Of a DNA stretch of 64,000 nucleotides, positions 36,171 through 45,038 are shown one piece after another. Positions within the stretch are counted from its first letter, which is position 1. Every line of letters begins with the position of its first letter. Location: assembly GCA_946481275.1 (NCBI GenBank), contig CAMLMV010000003.1, positions 179,556 through 243,555 of the forward strand. The letters run 5' to 3'. The position numbers were made by a program, and so were the translations under genes. The notes below the pieces were generated by a model. The model worked only from the letters and a program-made list of their open reading frames with translations, ran no database searches and had not been told where the DNA came from. Source of the DNA: an uncultured Massilia sp. Its GTDB lineage: Bacteria > Pseudomonadota > Gammaproteobacteria > Burkholderiales > Burkholderiaceae.

Positions 36171-36305
36171 GAAGCTGTCTCCTGTTTTTATGTCGATGAC
36201 GTGTCGGCATCCGCCGGGGGAAGCGGCGCCGATGATGCTTCTTGCAAAACTTGCCTGGCGTGGTCGGGCCCTCACGTACTTCGCGTGGGGGTCGTTGATG
36301 GAATC

Positions 36306-36347
36306 ATTCTAGATTGGTCAGACCACAAGATCAATGTGGTCTGACCG
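36306..36347 (-). promoter_or_regulatory. Promoter and GntR operators of the TonB-receptor operon
   Basis: On the minus strand: -35 TTGATC (36334-36329), 17-base spacer, -10 TAGAAT (36311-36306). The spacer holds the palindrome TGGTCAGACCA (36315-36325), with exactly 3 bases on each side before the hexamers. A second copy, TGGTCTGACCG (36337-36347), is centred 22 bases further upstream. The layout matches those at 39.1 kb and 51.0 kb. Confidence 0.75.
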
Positions 36348-36395
36348 GATTATGATGAGTATGTGCTGGAAAAGCAACACATATGATGACTGATC

Positions 36396-37613
36396 TCAGT
36401 TTGTGCCAGCTTTCAGCGCGATACGCACCGGGTGCGCGGCGCGTTTGGCCTCGGCCGCCACGTACGCCTGCCACGCCGCTTTCGACGTGATGCGGCCGGC
36501 GCGGTCCCATGCGGCGCCGACCCAGTAGCGCAGCGGCTTGCCCGATTCCACGCGGGCCAGTACGAGGTCGTTGAGCGCGTCTTCCGCGAAGCCGGTGGAC
36601 GCCGGCAGCACGACGGCCGTGCCGAATGCGCCGTTCGACGCCTGCTCGACCCATTGCAGCAGCGCGCGGTTCGCGTCATCCTTGACGAGCGCGATGCGCG
36701 GTTCCTGCTTCTTGTCGGACGGTGTCCTGTTCAGGCCCACGGCCACGGTCAGCGCGGCCGGCCCGGTAAAGGTGAACGTGCTGTCGACCTGGTCGAGCTG
36801 ACGGCCGGCGTCGACGGTGAAGCGCTTGGTTTCCGTGACCTGGGTGCCGGCCGCATTCCATGCGGCGTACGACAGTTCGAAGACGGCGCGGATCGGGCCA
36901 TTGGCCAGCACCTTCCAGCCGGCCCAGTTGCTGCTCGTGTAGAGCTGCTTGCCGTCCCACACGCCCGTCCCGCCGGCCCCGCGCGAGCGGCCGACGTTGT
37001 ACATGTCCATGCCTTCGCCCTCGTCCTTGTGGTAGTGGTCGTGGCCCTTGTTGTACCAGCGGTCGACGATCGGATAGTCCACGCGCTTGAACCAGATATC
37101 GAGGCCGCTCGTCTCCAGCACTTCCTTGCCGCTGCCCGGCGCCGCGGGTGCGGCGAGGGCGGGGCCGTAGGTGCGGTGGCCGATCACGTCGTTCTCCCAC
37201 GCGAAATCGTCCAGGCGTTCCGGCACGTAGCGGGCGAACGCCTTCGGCGCGAACGGCGGCGTCAGGGCGTCGCGTTGTTCGACGACGAACGTCGCCGTCT
37301 TTTCGCCGGGCTTGAAGTCGTGCTGGAACAGGAGTTCGCCGTAGGCGGCGCCGACGCCTTGCGGGTCCTTGGCCAGCGGCGCGACGTTCGTCACCTGGTA
37401 GGGCAGCGCGCGGCCGGCGCCGTCCTTCACGACGAGGTGCTGGATCAGCGCGCCCGGAAGCGCGGCATTCACGTCCCGCCACGGGATGACGATCGTTTCG
37501 GACGGACGTGCCGCGTCGAGGTCGTGGGTGACGGTGACGGTGAGGCGGCCGGCGGCCTGGGAGGTTGCGCACAGCACGAGGCCTGCGGCGCAAAACAGGG
37601 TTTTCGCTTGCAT
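36396..37613 (-). CDS. DUF4861-family exported protein of pectin utilisation
   Basis: A 405-residue exported protein: signal peptide MQAKTLFCAAGLVLCATSQA, then YNKGHDHYHKDEGEGMDMYNVG, a His/Asp-rich signature of DUF4861, and KQLYTSSNWAGWKVLANGPIR. Beta-sandwich in character. The family recurs in rhamnogalacturonan and ulvan-type utilisation loci next to GH105 and GH28 genes; an enzymatic role has not been assigned that I know of. It lies 25 bases after the GH105 gene and shares its promoter. Confidence 0.8.
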   Translation of the reverse strand: MQAKTLFCAAGLVLCATSQAAGRLTVTVTHDLDAARPSETIVIPWRDVNAALPGALIQHLVVKDGAGRALPYQVTNVAPLAKDPQGVGAAYGELLFQHDFKPGEKTATFVVEQRDALTPPFAPKAFARYVPERLDDFAWENDVIGHRTYGPALAAPAAPGSGKEVLETSGLDIWFKRVDYPIVDRWYNKGHDHYHKDEGEGMDMYNVGRSRGAGGTGVWDGKQLYTSSNWAGWKVLANGPIRAVFELSYAAWNAAGTQVTETKRFTVDAGRQLDQVDSTFTFTGPAALTVAVGLNRTPSDKKQEPRIALVKDDANRALLQWVEQASNGAFGTAVVLPASTGFAEDALNDLVLARVESGKPLRYWVGAAWDRAGRITSKAAWQAYVAAEAKRAAHPVRIALKAGTN

Positions 37614-37638
37614 GCTCTAGGCTTTCATCGAAGAGGTG

Positions 37639-39042
37639 TCAGGGATGTTCGCGGTAGCTGGTCTGCCCGCCGTCCTTCGGCACATAGTGATACGTGCGGA
37701 CGCGGAACTGGATGTCGATGACCGGGTTGTTCAGCAGCCGGATCATCTCGGCACCGGCCAGCAGCATCGGGCCGTAGCCATGCATCGCCGCCGTGCTGGT
37801 GGGGCGGTTGTAGTAATAGACCTGGTCGCTCGCGAACGTGGTGCCTACGCATGTCCCTTCCACGCGGCCCTGCGCGTCGATGCGCGCGGACAGCGCGTTC
37901 CAGCCGGCCTGCGCGATCGAGCCGTACGTCGTCGGGCTGATCCAGCCTTCGTTGACGGCGTGCGCGAGCACGTACACGAACATGGCGCTGGCCGAGGTCT
38001 CCAGGTACGAATCGTCGCGGTCGATCATCTGGTGCCACAGGCCCGCGCCGGACTGGCGTTCGGCGACGCCGCGCAGCGTCTTCTTCAGCTGTGCCATCAC
38101 CTTCGGATAGCCGGGATGGTCCTTCGGCAGCACGTCGAGGACGTCCGACATCGCGAGCACGGCCCAGCCGTTCGCGCGCGCCCAGTAGAAGCGCGGGGCG
38201 TCCGGGTTGTTCGCGTTCCAGCCGTGCGTGTACAGGTTCCGCTGCGGGTCGAACAGGTAGTCCGTCATCTGCAGGACGTTCTTCACCGCGTCGTCGAAGT
38301 AGGCGCGGTCGCCCGTCATGCGGCCCAGTTCCGCCAGCGCCGGGATGCCCATGTACATGTCGTCGGCCCACAGCGACACGGCCTGCGGGCGCTGGCGCGC
38401 GAGGGTGCCGTCCGGGAGGCGGAACTGGCGCTTCGCCACCCAGTCGCCGCACACCTTGATCTGCGCGGCGAGATCGGGCCCGATGCCGGCCTGGCGCGCA
38501 CGCATCATCGCGGCGCACATCGAGCCCGCGTCGTCGAGCGCGCGCGGGTCGAGGAAGTGGGCGAAGCTGTTGGCGCGCTCCAGGTGGAAGCGCTGTTCCT
38601 GCGCGCGGAAATACGGAAGACGGTCGGCGAAGAACTGCAGGTGCCGGTTCGTCAGGGCGGTATAACTCTTGTCGCCGGTGGCGGCGGCCGCCTTCAGCAG
38701 GCCGGCGTGCACGACACCCATTTCATAGGCCTGCAGGCCGAAGTCGGCGTCGCCCCTCTCGACGACCGCGTCCGCGACCGGGGTGCGGAAATCCGTGACA
38801 GGCGCGCCGCTGCCCTTATGGACGATGCGGGTGGGCGTCTGGCTGTCGACATAGCCGCGGATGCGCTGCAGCGATGCCGCGATCTCGGCGACGACGGGCT
38901 TCCTGTACGGCACCGGATAGGTGCCTTCGGCCGCATCGTTCGGGTTCTTGTTGTCGGGGTTGCGATAATGCCCTTCGGCGTGCGCAGGGGCGGCAAGGCA
39001 CGCGAAAGCGGCCAGGAATGCGAGCAATCTGGTTGGCGGCAC
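37639..39042 (-). CDS. GH88/GH105 unsaturated (rhamno)galacturonyl hydrolase, exported
   Basis: A 467-residue alpha/alpha-barrel enzyme. The start is GTG 39042 with GGAG upstream; the signal peptide is MPPTRLLAFLAAFACLAAPAHA. VSLWADDMYMGIPALAELGR carries the catalytic Asp motif, FYWARANGWAVLAMSDVLDV is a family hallmark, and GLWHQMIDRDDSYLETSASAMF lines the active site. It removes the 4,5-unsaturated galacturonyl end left by pectate or rhamnogalacturonan lyases. No lyase is in this window, so one must act elsewhere. First gene of a two-gene unit with DUF4861, under the operator at 39.1 kb. Confidence 0.9.
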   Translation of the reverse strand: MPPTRLLAFLAAFACLAAPAHAEGHYRNPDNKNPNDAAEGTYPVPYRKPVVAEIAASLQRIRGYVDSQTPTRIVHKGSGAPVTDFRTPVADAVVERGDADFGLQAYEMGVVHAGLLKAAAATGDKSYTALTNRHLQFFADRLPYFRAQEQRFHLERANSFAHFLDPRALDDAGSMCAAMMRARQAGIGPDLAAQIKVCGDWVAKRQFRLPDGTLARQRPQAVSLWADDMYMGIPALAELGRMTGDRAYFDDAVKNVLQMTDYLFDPQRNLYTHGWNANNPDAPRFYWARANGWAVLAMSDVLDVLPKDHPGYPKVMAQLKKTLRGVAERQSGAGLWHQMIDRDDSYLETSASAMFVYVLAHAVNEGWISPTTYGSIAQAGWNALSARIDAQGRVEGTCVGTTFASDQVYYYNRPTSTAAMHGYGPMLLAGAEMIRLLNNPVIDIQFRVRTYHYVPKDGGQTSYREHP

Positions 39043-39092
39043 CGTGTAGTCTCCGGTCGTTTTTATATGATGGACGATTCTCGTCCTTTATT

Positions 39093-39131
39093 TGGCCAGA
39101 CCATTCTAGGTTGGTCTGGCCACTTTTGCAA
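39093..39131 (-). promoter_or_regulatory. Promoter and GntR operators of the GH105 operon
   Basis: On the minus strand: -35 TTGCAA (39131-39126), 17-base spacer, -10 TAGAAT (39108-39103). The spacer holds TGGTCTGGCCA (39112-39122), again with 3 bases on each side. A second site, TGGCCAGACCA (39093-39103), overlaps the downstream end of the -10. It could also influence the divergent esterase gene at 39196. Confidence 0.75.
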
Positions 39132-39195
39132 GGTGGACTAGCCGGGGTGCGTTTTTCGGTGGCATACTGGCTTTCCAGGATGAACGGAGGCAGGG

Positions 39196-40191
39196 ATGCG
39201 GGCGATGATGTGTTGGATGGTGCTGGTGGCCGGATGCTCGGCGCAGACGCTGAAGGACCCCGCGCCGGAGAGCTACACGGCGGAGACGACGTACGCGAAG
39301 CTCGCGCCCACGTATCCCTTCATCGGCATCGCGAGCCGCGCCGTGCCTCCCTCCGTGCGCGCCGTCACGGACATCACGTACGTACGCCGGGGTGCGAACG
39401 ACCTGAAGCTGGACTTGTACTTGCCCGCGGCAAGCGGCGCGGCGCCGCGCCCGGCCATCGTGTTCGTGCACGGCGGCGGGTGGCGCGCGGGCGTGCGCGC
39501 GAACTTCGCGCCGATGGCGATCCGGATGGCGGAACGGGGCTACGTGGCCGCCTCCATCAGCTATCGCCTGTCGCCGGAAGCTTTGTACCCGGCGGCCATC
39601 CTTGACGCCAAGGCGGCCGTGCGCTGGGTGCGGGCGCACGCGGGAGAGTACGGCATCGATCCGGGCCGCATTGCCATCGCGGGCGGCTCGGCGGGCGGCC
39701 AGATCGCGGCGCTGACCGGGGTGACGAACGGCGAGCGCCGCTTCGATCCGGACGGAGGTCCCGTGTCGAGTGATGTGCAGGCAATCGTCAACATTGACGG
39801 GCTGTCGGATTTCACCTCCGAGGAAGCGAGAAAATACGAGGACGACCCCGCCAAGCGGCCGTCATCCGCGGGCGCGTGGTTCGGCGGCCGCTATGCGGAA
39901 AAGGCGGCGCTGTGGCGCGACGCGTCGCCGCTGTATCACGTGAAGAAGGGCGCGCCGCCCATGCTGTTCATCGTCAGCGCGCAGCGGCGCTTCAGCCTGG
40001 GGCGCGAAGAGATGGTCGAACGGCTGCGGGCATTGGGCGTACCGAACCGGGTCGTGCCCGTGCCCGATACGCCCCACAGCTTTTGGCTGTTCGATCCGTG
40101 GCTGGCGCCGACGGTGGAGGCGGCGGATGCCTTCCTGCGCGAAGTCATCCCGCCGCGAACGGATTTTCCAGGCTCGCCGCCGGCTGCGTGA
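39196..40191 (+). CDS. Lipoprotein alpha/beta-hydrolase (acetyl- or feruloyl-esterase-like)
   Basis: A 331-residue esterase with a lipoprotein signal: MRAMMCWMVLVAGCS, lipobox LVAGC. The core has the oxyanion motif FVHGGGWRAG, nucleophile elbow IAIAGGSAGGQ and catalytic His in DTPHSFWLF. It resembles BD-FAE-type carbohydrate esterases that deacetylate or deferuloylate plant polysaccharides. It is divergent from the GH105 gene and probably belongs to the pectin locus. Its last 47 bases overlap the 3' end of the convergent M24 peptidase gene. Confidence 0.8.
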   Translation: MRAMMCWMVLVAGCSAQTLKDPAPESYTAETTYAKLAPTYPFIGIASRAVPPSVRAVTDITYVRRGANDLKLDLYLPAASGAAPRPAIVFVHGGGWRAGVRANFAPMAIRMAERGYVAASISYRLSPEALYPAAILDAKAAVRWVRAHAGEYGIDPGRIAIAGGSAGGQIAALTGVTNGERRFDPDGGPVSSDVQAIVNIDGLSDFTSEEARKYEDDPAKRPSSAGAWFGGRYAEKAALWRDASPLYHVKKGAPPMLFIVSAQRRFSLGREEMVERLRALGVPNRVVPVPDTPHSFWLFDPWLAPTVEAADAFLREVIPPRTDFPGSPPAA

Positions 40192-41353
40192 ACCATTTCG
40201 GTCCGTTCGCCGTCATGTAGAAATGGTCTTCGAGGCGGACCCCGAATTCGCCCGGCACGCAGATCATCGGCTCATTCGAGAAGCACATGCCCGGCTCCAG
40301 CGCGCGGGTCTCGCCGCCGACGAGGTAGGGGCCTTCGTGGATGTCGAGGCCGATGCCGTGGCCCGTGCGGTGCGGCAGGCCGGGCAGCTTGTAGCCGGGG
40401 CCGAAACCGTTCGCCTCGAGCGAGCGGCGCGCGGCCCTGTCGACGTCTTCGCACGGCACGCCCAACTGCGCCGCGTCGAACGCCGCCCGCTGCGCCGCCT
40501 TTTCCGCATTCCACACGAAGCGCTGGCGTTCGGACGGTTCGCCGTACACGTACGTGCGCGTGATGTCGGAGATGTAGTTGTGGACCTTGCAGCCCGTGTC
40601 GATCAGCACCGTGTCGCCCCGTTTCAGCGTCTGCACGTAGCTCACGCCGTGCGGGTACGCCGTCGCTTCGCCGAACAGCACGATGCAGAAGTACGAGCCG
40701 CTCGCGCCGACCTTGCGGTGCGCGAGGTGGATGAATTCCTCGACGTCCTTGGTCGTGATGCCTTCGTGGAGGATAGCCGCCGCCGCCACGTGCACGGCCA
40801 GGGTCATGTCCATCGCGCGCTGGATCAGGGCGATCTCCGCGTCCGACTTGCGGCTGCGGCAGTGCGACGTCACCGGGTGGGCGTTCTGCAGCGTGTAGCC
40901 GTCGGTCGCGCCGCGGATCGCGTCGAACAGGAACAGGGGCGTGCTCTCGTCGATGGCGAGCACGCTGCCCGGCGCGATGCCGCGCCGCTCCAGCACGGCG
41001 CGCAGGCGCGCGGCGGGTTTTTCGTGTTCGTCCCAGACGGCGATGTCGCCTTCCACGACCATGAAGTCGCGGATCGTGCTTTCCTCGAACGCGGGGGCGA
41101 TGTAGACGAGGTCACCGCGCGCCGGCAGGATGGCGCCCACCATGCGTTCGCTCGGGTTCCACTTCGTGCCCGTGAAATACGTCAGGTTGCTGCCGGCGTT
41201 GAGGTAGACGGCGGCGATGCCCTGCGCGGCCATGTAGTCCTGCGCGCGTGCGATTCGCGCCCGATGCTCGGCCGGCGTGATCGGCACGGCACCTGCCGTC
41301 ATGTCGGTCAAGGCGTCGAGTGCAGCCTGTTTGTCGGTACCGCCAATGTTCAT
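40145..41353 (-). CDS. M24-family Xaa-Pro dipeptidase-like metallopeptidase
   Basis: A 402-residue creatinase/prolidase fold enzyme. ATG 41353 sits behind GGAGAATC. The metal ligands are visible: VLIDTGCKVHNYISDITRTY (two Asp), GLPHRTGHGIGL (His), MCFSNEPMI (Glu) and FGVRLEDHF (Glu). The N-terminal creatinase-type domain has YLNAGSNLTYFTGTKW. It is transcribed with the hydroxyproline genes (13-base gap), so it likely releases hydroxyproline from X-Hyp or Hyp-X dipeptides of collagen or plant cell-wall glycoproteins. Confidence 0.87.
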   Translation of the reverse strand: MNIGGTDKQAALDALTDMTAGAVPITPAEHRARIARAQDYMAAQGIAAVYLNAGSNLTYFTGTKWNPSERMVGAILPARGDLVYIAPAFEESTIRDFMVVEGDIAVWDEHEKPAARLRAVLERRGIAPGSVLAIDESTPLFLFDAIRGATDGYTLQNAHPVTSHCRSRKSDAEIALIQRAMDMTLAVHVAAAAILHEGITTKDVEEFIHLAHRKVGASGSYFCIVLFGEATAYPHGVSYVQTLKRGDTVLIDTGCKVHNYISDITRTYVYGEPSERQRFVWNAEKAAQRAAFDAAQLGVPCEDVDRAARRSLEANGFGPGYKLPGLPHRTGHGIGLDIHEGPYLVGGETRALEPGMCFSNEPMICVPGEFGVRLEDHFYMTANGPKWFTQPAASLENPFAAG

Positions 41354-41366
41354 GATTCTCCTTGCT

Positions 41367-42614
41367 TCATTCCAGGTCTGACAGCGCCCGCGCGGTCGCG
41401 GGCATGATGGGCGTCCGGGCATCCTCGTGGGACCACCCGAACAGGAAGGCGCACGCCGCGCCGCAGGTCTTGCCCTGGCAGGGCCCCATGCCGACGCGCG
41501 TCGCCAGTTTCGCTTCGCGCCAATCCCGGTGCGGCAGCAGGCGCGCCCGCGTCACGTCCTCGCAGCGGCACACGATCGTGTCCGGCTCGCACATCGCCCG
41601 CAGCGACGGGTCCGGCGCGAACGTGCGCGCGAGCAGCGCGGCGAACGCGTGCGCCGTGCGCCGCAACGGCAGGTCGCGCCCGGACGGGGCCAGGCCAAGG
41701 GCGTCCAGCGCCGCGATGCGTCCCTCGGCGACCGCCTTGTCCACGCCGCCGATGCCCGTGCATTCGCCCGCGGCCCAGATGTCCGCGCGGCTCGTCCGCT
41801 GCGCGTCGTCGACCCGGACCGCGCCGTCGGCGAGATCGCAGTGGAGTGCCCGCGCGAGGTCCGTGTTCGGGACGAGGCCGAAGCCCGCCGCCAGGAAGTC
41901 GCACGCATGCTCGACGTCCCTGTTCCCGGCCCGGACGACGACGCTGCGCAGCACGTCGTCACCTGTCGCCTCGACCAGCCGCGCACCCGTCACGTACGGG
42001 ATGCCGCGCAGCTCGGCGAACAGCGACGCCGCCTGCAGGAATTTTTTCCCATGCCGCGACAGCAGCCCGAGGCCGAAGACCGACAGGCGCGACCACGGCT
42101 GGTGCTCGACGATGGCCGCCACCTGCGCGCCCGCCCGCAGCGCCGTGGATGCCGTCGCCAGCAGCAGCGGGCCGGTGCCGGCGATCACGACGCGGCGTCC
42201 GCACACGTTCATGCCGCCCTTGATCAGCGCCTGCAGCCCGCCCGCGCCCGTGACGCCGGGGAGCGTCCAGCCGGGGAACGGCAGCGCCAGCTCGCGGCTG
42301 CCCGCACAGAGCACGAGCCGCTCGAACGGGACGGCGACGCCGCGGCCGCCCGTTTCCACGAGCAGCGTGCTGGCGTCCACGCAGCCGATGACCTGGGCAT
42401 CCTGCATCACCGTGCAATCCGGATGGGCGCGCACCGTGTTCCACGCGTCGCTTGCGCGGGCGTCGGTCCAGCGCGCCGGTCCGCCGCGCCAGATCTGGCC
42501 GCCCGGGGCATGATTATCGTCGATCAGGCAGATTCTTGCGCCGGCGTCGAGGGCGGTTCGCGCCGCGCTCAGTCCCGCCGGACCGCTGCCGACGATGTGT
42601 AATACGTTCTTCAC
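41367..42614 (-). CDS. D-hydroxyproline dehydrogenase, NAD(P)/FAD-binding subunit with [2Fe-2S] tail
   Basis: A 415-residue flavoprotein starting at GTG 42614: VKNVLHIVGSGPAGLSAART is the first dinucleotide-binding motif, RRVVIAGTGPLLLATASTAL the second. The C-terminus has the BFD-type cluster motif CRCEDVTRARLL with GMGPCQGKTCGAACAF. Together with the two following cistrons upstream (small ferredoxin-like subunit and DAO-type subunit) it forms the heteromeric amine dehydrogenase type seen in bacterial D-hydroxyproline and opine oxidation. Start overlaps the small-subunit stop by 4 bases. Confidence 0.85.
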   Translation of the reverse strand: MKNVLHIVGSGPAGLSAARTALDAGARICLIDDNHAPGGQIWRGGPARWTDARASDAWNTVRAHPDCTVMQDAQVIGCVDASTLLVETGGRGVAVPFERLVLCAGSRELALPFPGWTLPGVTGAGGLQALIKGGMNVCGRRVVIAGTGPLLLATASTALRAGAQVAAIVEHQPWSRLSVFGLGLLSRHGKKFLQAASLFAELRGIPYVTGARLVEATGDDVLRSVVVRAGNRDVEHACDFLAAGFGLVPNTDLARALHCDLADGAVRVDDAQRTSRADIWAAGECTGIGGVDKAVAEGRIAALDALGLAPSGRDLPLRRTAHAFAALLARTFAPDPSLRAMCEPDTIVCRCEDVTRARLLPHRDWREAKLATRVGMGPCQGKTCGAACAFLFGWSHEDARTPIMPATARALSDLE

Positions 42615-42874
42615 CAGTCGCCTCCCGTGTCGATGGCCATGCCGTCCGCGCAGATCGTCCTGCATGCCAGCTGGTTCATGCAGCCGTCGACGGTGACGCG
42701 GCATTCCTGGCACTGGCCGATGCCGCAGAACGCGAACCGGCGCTGGCCCGTGACGGAGCGGCGCGTGCACAGCGAATTGGCGGCGACGAGCGCCGCGACG
42801 ACGGTGACGCCGCACGGGACGTCGACCGCGCCGCCATCGACCAGCACGCGGATCGGGGAATCAGGCGGGGACAT
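42611..42874 (-). CDS. D-hydroxyproline dehydrogenase, small (2Fe-2S)-binding subunit
   Basis: An 87-residue ferredoxin-like subunit. Cluster Cys residues appear in AFCGIGQCQECRVTVDG and in QLACRT. ATG 42874 follows GAGG; the frame overlaps the DAO-type subunit gene by 14 bases and the next gene by 4, so all three are tightly coupled. It carries electrons between the flavin subunits. Confidence 0.85.
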   Translation of the reverse strand: MSPPDSPIRVLVDGGAVDVPCGVTVVAALVAANSLCTRRSVTGQRRFAFCGIGQCQECRVTVDGCMNQLACRTICADGMAIDTGGDW

Positions 42875-43991
42875 GGGCAAACCTCGACGGTGAATAAGGT
42901 GCGGCGGCGATGGAAGCGGGGCGGTCCAGCATCAGGTCGGCCAGCAGTTGCGCGGTGCCGAACGCGGTCGTCACGCCGAGACCTTCGTGGCCGGCGGCGA
43001 GCCATACGCGATCGAACGTCGGGTGGCGTCCGATAACGGGACGCCCGTCGTACGTGGCGGGCCGCATGCCGGTCCAGCTGCGGATGATCTTCATGTCGGC
43101 CAGGCAGGGCAGCAGCGCGATGGCCGAGCGCAGCACGTGCGCCAGCACGCGCGGATCGACGTCGGCATGCCGGATGCCGTCCTGGCGGCACGACCCGATC
43201 AGCCATTGGCCCGTGATGCGCGGCTGGACGTTCGCGGCGACGGCGAGGGCGGCGCTGCCGGCTTCCGTCTGGCCCTCAGTTTGCCCATAAGCCATGCTCA
43301 CGACCTGGTGGGACAACCGGCGCGGGTAGCGGGCCGTGATGGCGAGGTGGCCCTTGCGCGGAAAGATCGGGATGTCCGGCAGCAGGCGCGTCACGGCGGT
43401 CCCCGTCGCGACGACGACGTCGCCGGCGTCGATGCGCTCACCGTCGGCCAGCGTGACACCGCCATCGTCGATGCGGGCGACGGCCGTGCCGAACCGCGTC
43501 CGCCCGCCCAGCGCGACGAGCGTGCCGGCCAGCTCGCGCGCGACGGCGGGCGGGTAGACGACGCCGTCGCGCGCGACGCGCACGCCCCCCGCGAGGCCGG
43601 TGCGCAGTGCGGGCTCCATGCGCGCGAGCTCGTCGCCAGAGACTCCCACGGCATCCCACCCCCGCCGGCCCAGCCGTTCGGCGCGCATGCGCGCATGCGC
43701 CATCTGCGCATCGTCCCCGGCGACCCACAGCGTGCCGCAGCGGACGTGTTCCGCGAGCCCTGCGTGGGCGGACAGCCAGTCGTCCCAGCGCGCCAGCGAC
43801 AGCAGGCACAGGTCGAGTTCATCGTCCGTCTCGTCGAGGGCGACGAGGTGGCCCATGCCGGCCGCCGTCGCGCCGCAGCCCGGGTGGTTCGCATCGATGA
43901 GCAGCACGCCGCGCCCGAGCGCCTGCAGCTCCGCCGCGCACGCGGCGCCGACGATGCCGGCGCCCACGACGATCACGTCCGGCCGTTTCAC
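42861..43991 (-). CDS. D-hydroxyproline dehydrogenase, DAO-type FAD subunit
   Basis: A 376-residue D-amino-acid-oxidase-fold flavoprotein from GTG 43991: DVIVVGAGIVGAACAAELQA is the FAD motif, CGATAAGMGHLVAL the second FAD loop, and SWTGMRPATYDGRPVIGRHP with GHEGLGVTTAFGTAQLLADL the C-terminal signature. It oxidises cis-4-hydroxy-D-proline to pyrroline-4-hydroxy-2-carboxylate, the substrate of the deaminase encoded upstream. GTGA overlap with that gene. Confidence 0.85.
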   Translation of the reverse strand: MKRPDVIVVGAGIVGAACAAELQALGRGVLLIDANHPGCGATAAGMGHLVALDETDDELDLCLLSLARWDDWLSAHAGLAEHVRCGTLWVAGDDAQMAHARMRAERLGRRGWDAVGVSGDELARMEPALRTGLAGGVRVARDGVVYPPAVARELAGTLVALGGRTRFGTAVARIDDGGVTLADGERIDAGDVVVATGTAVTRLLPDIPIFPRKGHLAITARYPRRLSHQVVSMAYGQTEGQTEAGSAALAVAANVQPRITGQWLIGSCRQDGIRHADVDPRVLAHVLRSAIALLPCLADMKIIRSWTGMRPATYDGRPVIGRHPTFDRVWLAAGHEGLGVTTAFGTAQLLADLMLDRPASIAAAPYSPSRFAHVPA

Positions 43992-44884
43992 GCCAGCGCG
44001 GGCAGGGTGGGGCGGTTGGCGATGGCGGAGCGGATCGTCCGCTCCACCTGCGCGCGGCGCTCGCCGGCCAGCGGCAGCCGAGGCGCGCGCACGCGCTCGT
44101 TCGAGCCGATGGCGATCGCTTCCGCGAGCTTGATGTTCTGGACGAGGTACGTCGAGACGTCCAGGTCCAGCAGGGGGCGGAACCAGCGGTAGATGCGCAG
44201 CGCCTCGTCGTAGCGTTTGGCCTGCACGAGCCGCCAGATCGCCACCGTCTCCTGCGGGAAGGCGAGGCCCACGCCGGCCACCCAGCCCTGGGCGCCGACC
44301 ATGAGCGCTTCGAACGCGAGGTTGTCGACGCCCGTCAGCAGGTCGAAGCGGTCGCCGAAGCGGTTGATGATGTCGGTGCTGCGGCGGATGTCGTCCGACG
44401 ATTCCTTGACGGCGACGAAGCGCGCGTCGTCCGCCAGCTCCTCCATGATCTCGACGGTCACGTCGACGCGGTAGGCGAGGCGGTTCGAATAGATCATGAT
44501 CGGCAGGTCGCCCGCCTGCGCGATGGCGCGCAGGGTCGCCACCGTCTCGCGCGGATCCGTGTGGTAGATCGTGCTGGGGACGACCATCAGGCCGTCCGCG
44601 CCCGCTTTCGCCGCCTTTTGCGCCAGCGCGCACGCATCCCGCGTGGACGCTTCGGCGACCGTCAGCAGCGCGGGTTTCGGGCCGGCCGCCTCCTTGCACA
44701 GCCTGAGGACCTGGATGCGCTCGTCGTGCGACAGCATCGGACCCTCGCCGAGCGAACCGCAGGCGATGAGGCCATCCACGCCGGCGTCCATCTGGACGCC
44801 GAAGCAGCGCAGCATTTCGTCATGGTCGAGCGAGCCGTCCTCGTTGAACTTGGTGGTGACGGCGGGCAGAACACCTTTCCACAT
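43988..44884 (-). CDS. Pyrroline-4-hydroxy-2-carboxylate deaminase (DHDPS family)
   Basis: A 298-residue TIM-barrel protein of the dihydrodipicolinate-synthase superfamily: GLIACGSLGEGPMLSHDER, IMIYSNRLAYRVDVT with the barrel Tyr, and the Schiff-base Lys in FVAVKESSDDIRRS. In hydroxyproline clusters this paralogue deaminates the pyrroline product to 2-oxoglutarate semialdehyde. It is the first gene of the minus-strand operon. The semialdehyde dehydrogenase that completes the path is not in the window. Confidence 0.87.
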   Translation of the reverse strand: MWKGVLPAVTTKFNEDGSLDHDEMLRCFGVQMDAGVDGLIACGSLGEGPMLSHDERIQVLRLCKEAAGPKPALLTVAEASTRDACALAQKAAKAGADGLMVVPSTIYHTDPRETVATLRAIAQAGDLPIMIYSNRLAYRVDVTVEIMEELADDARFVAVKESSDDIRRSTDIINRFGDRFDLLTGVDNLAFEALMVGAQGWVAGVGLAFPQETVAIWRLVQAKRYDEALRIYRWFRPLLDLDVSTYLVQNIKLAEAIAIGSNERVRAPRLPLAGERRAQVERTIRSAIANRPTLPALA

Positions 44885-45038
44885 GGGTTAGTCTCCTTTT
44901 GAAAGCATCCATGCTAGGCCTGTTCGGCCGGAGGGTCTTGCGCGATGCGGGCGCCGGGGAAGCCGAAATCGGCACAATAGCCGGGCGCCGTTTGCCATGC
45001 GGATGCAACGCGCCTATATTCACGTCCTGGAGGACACC

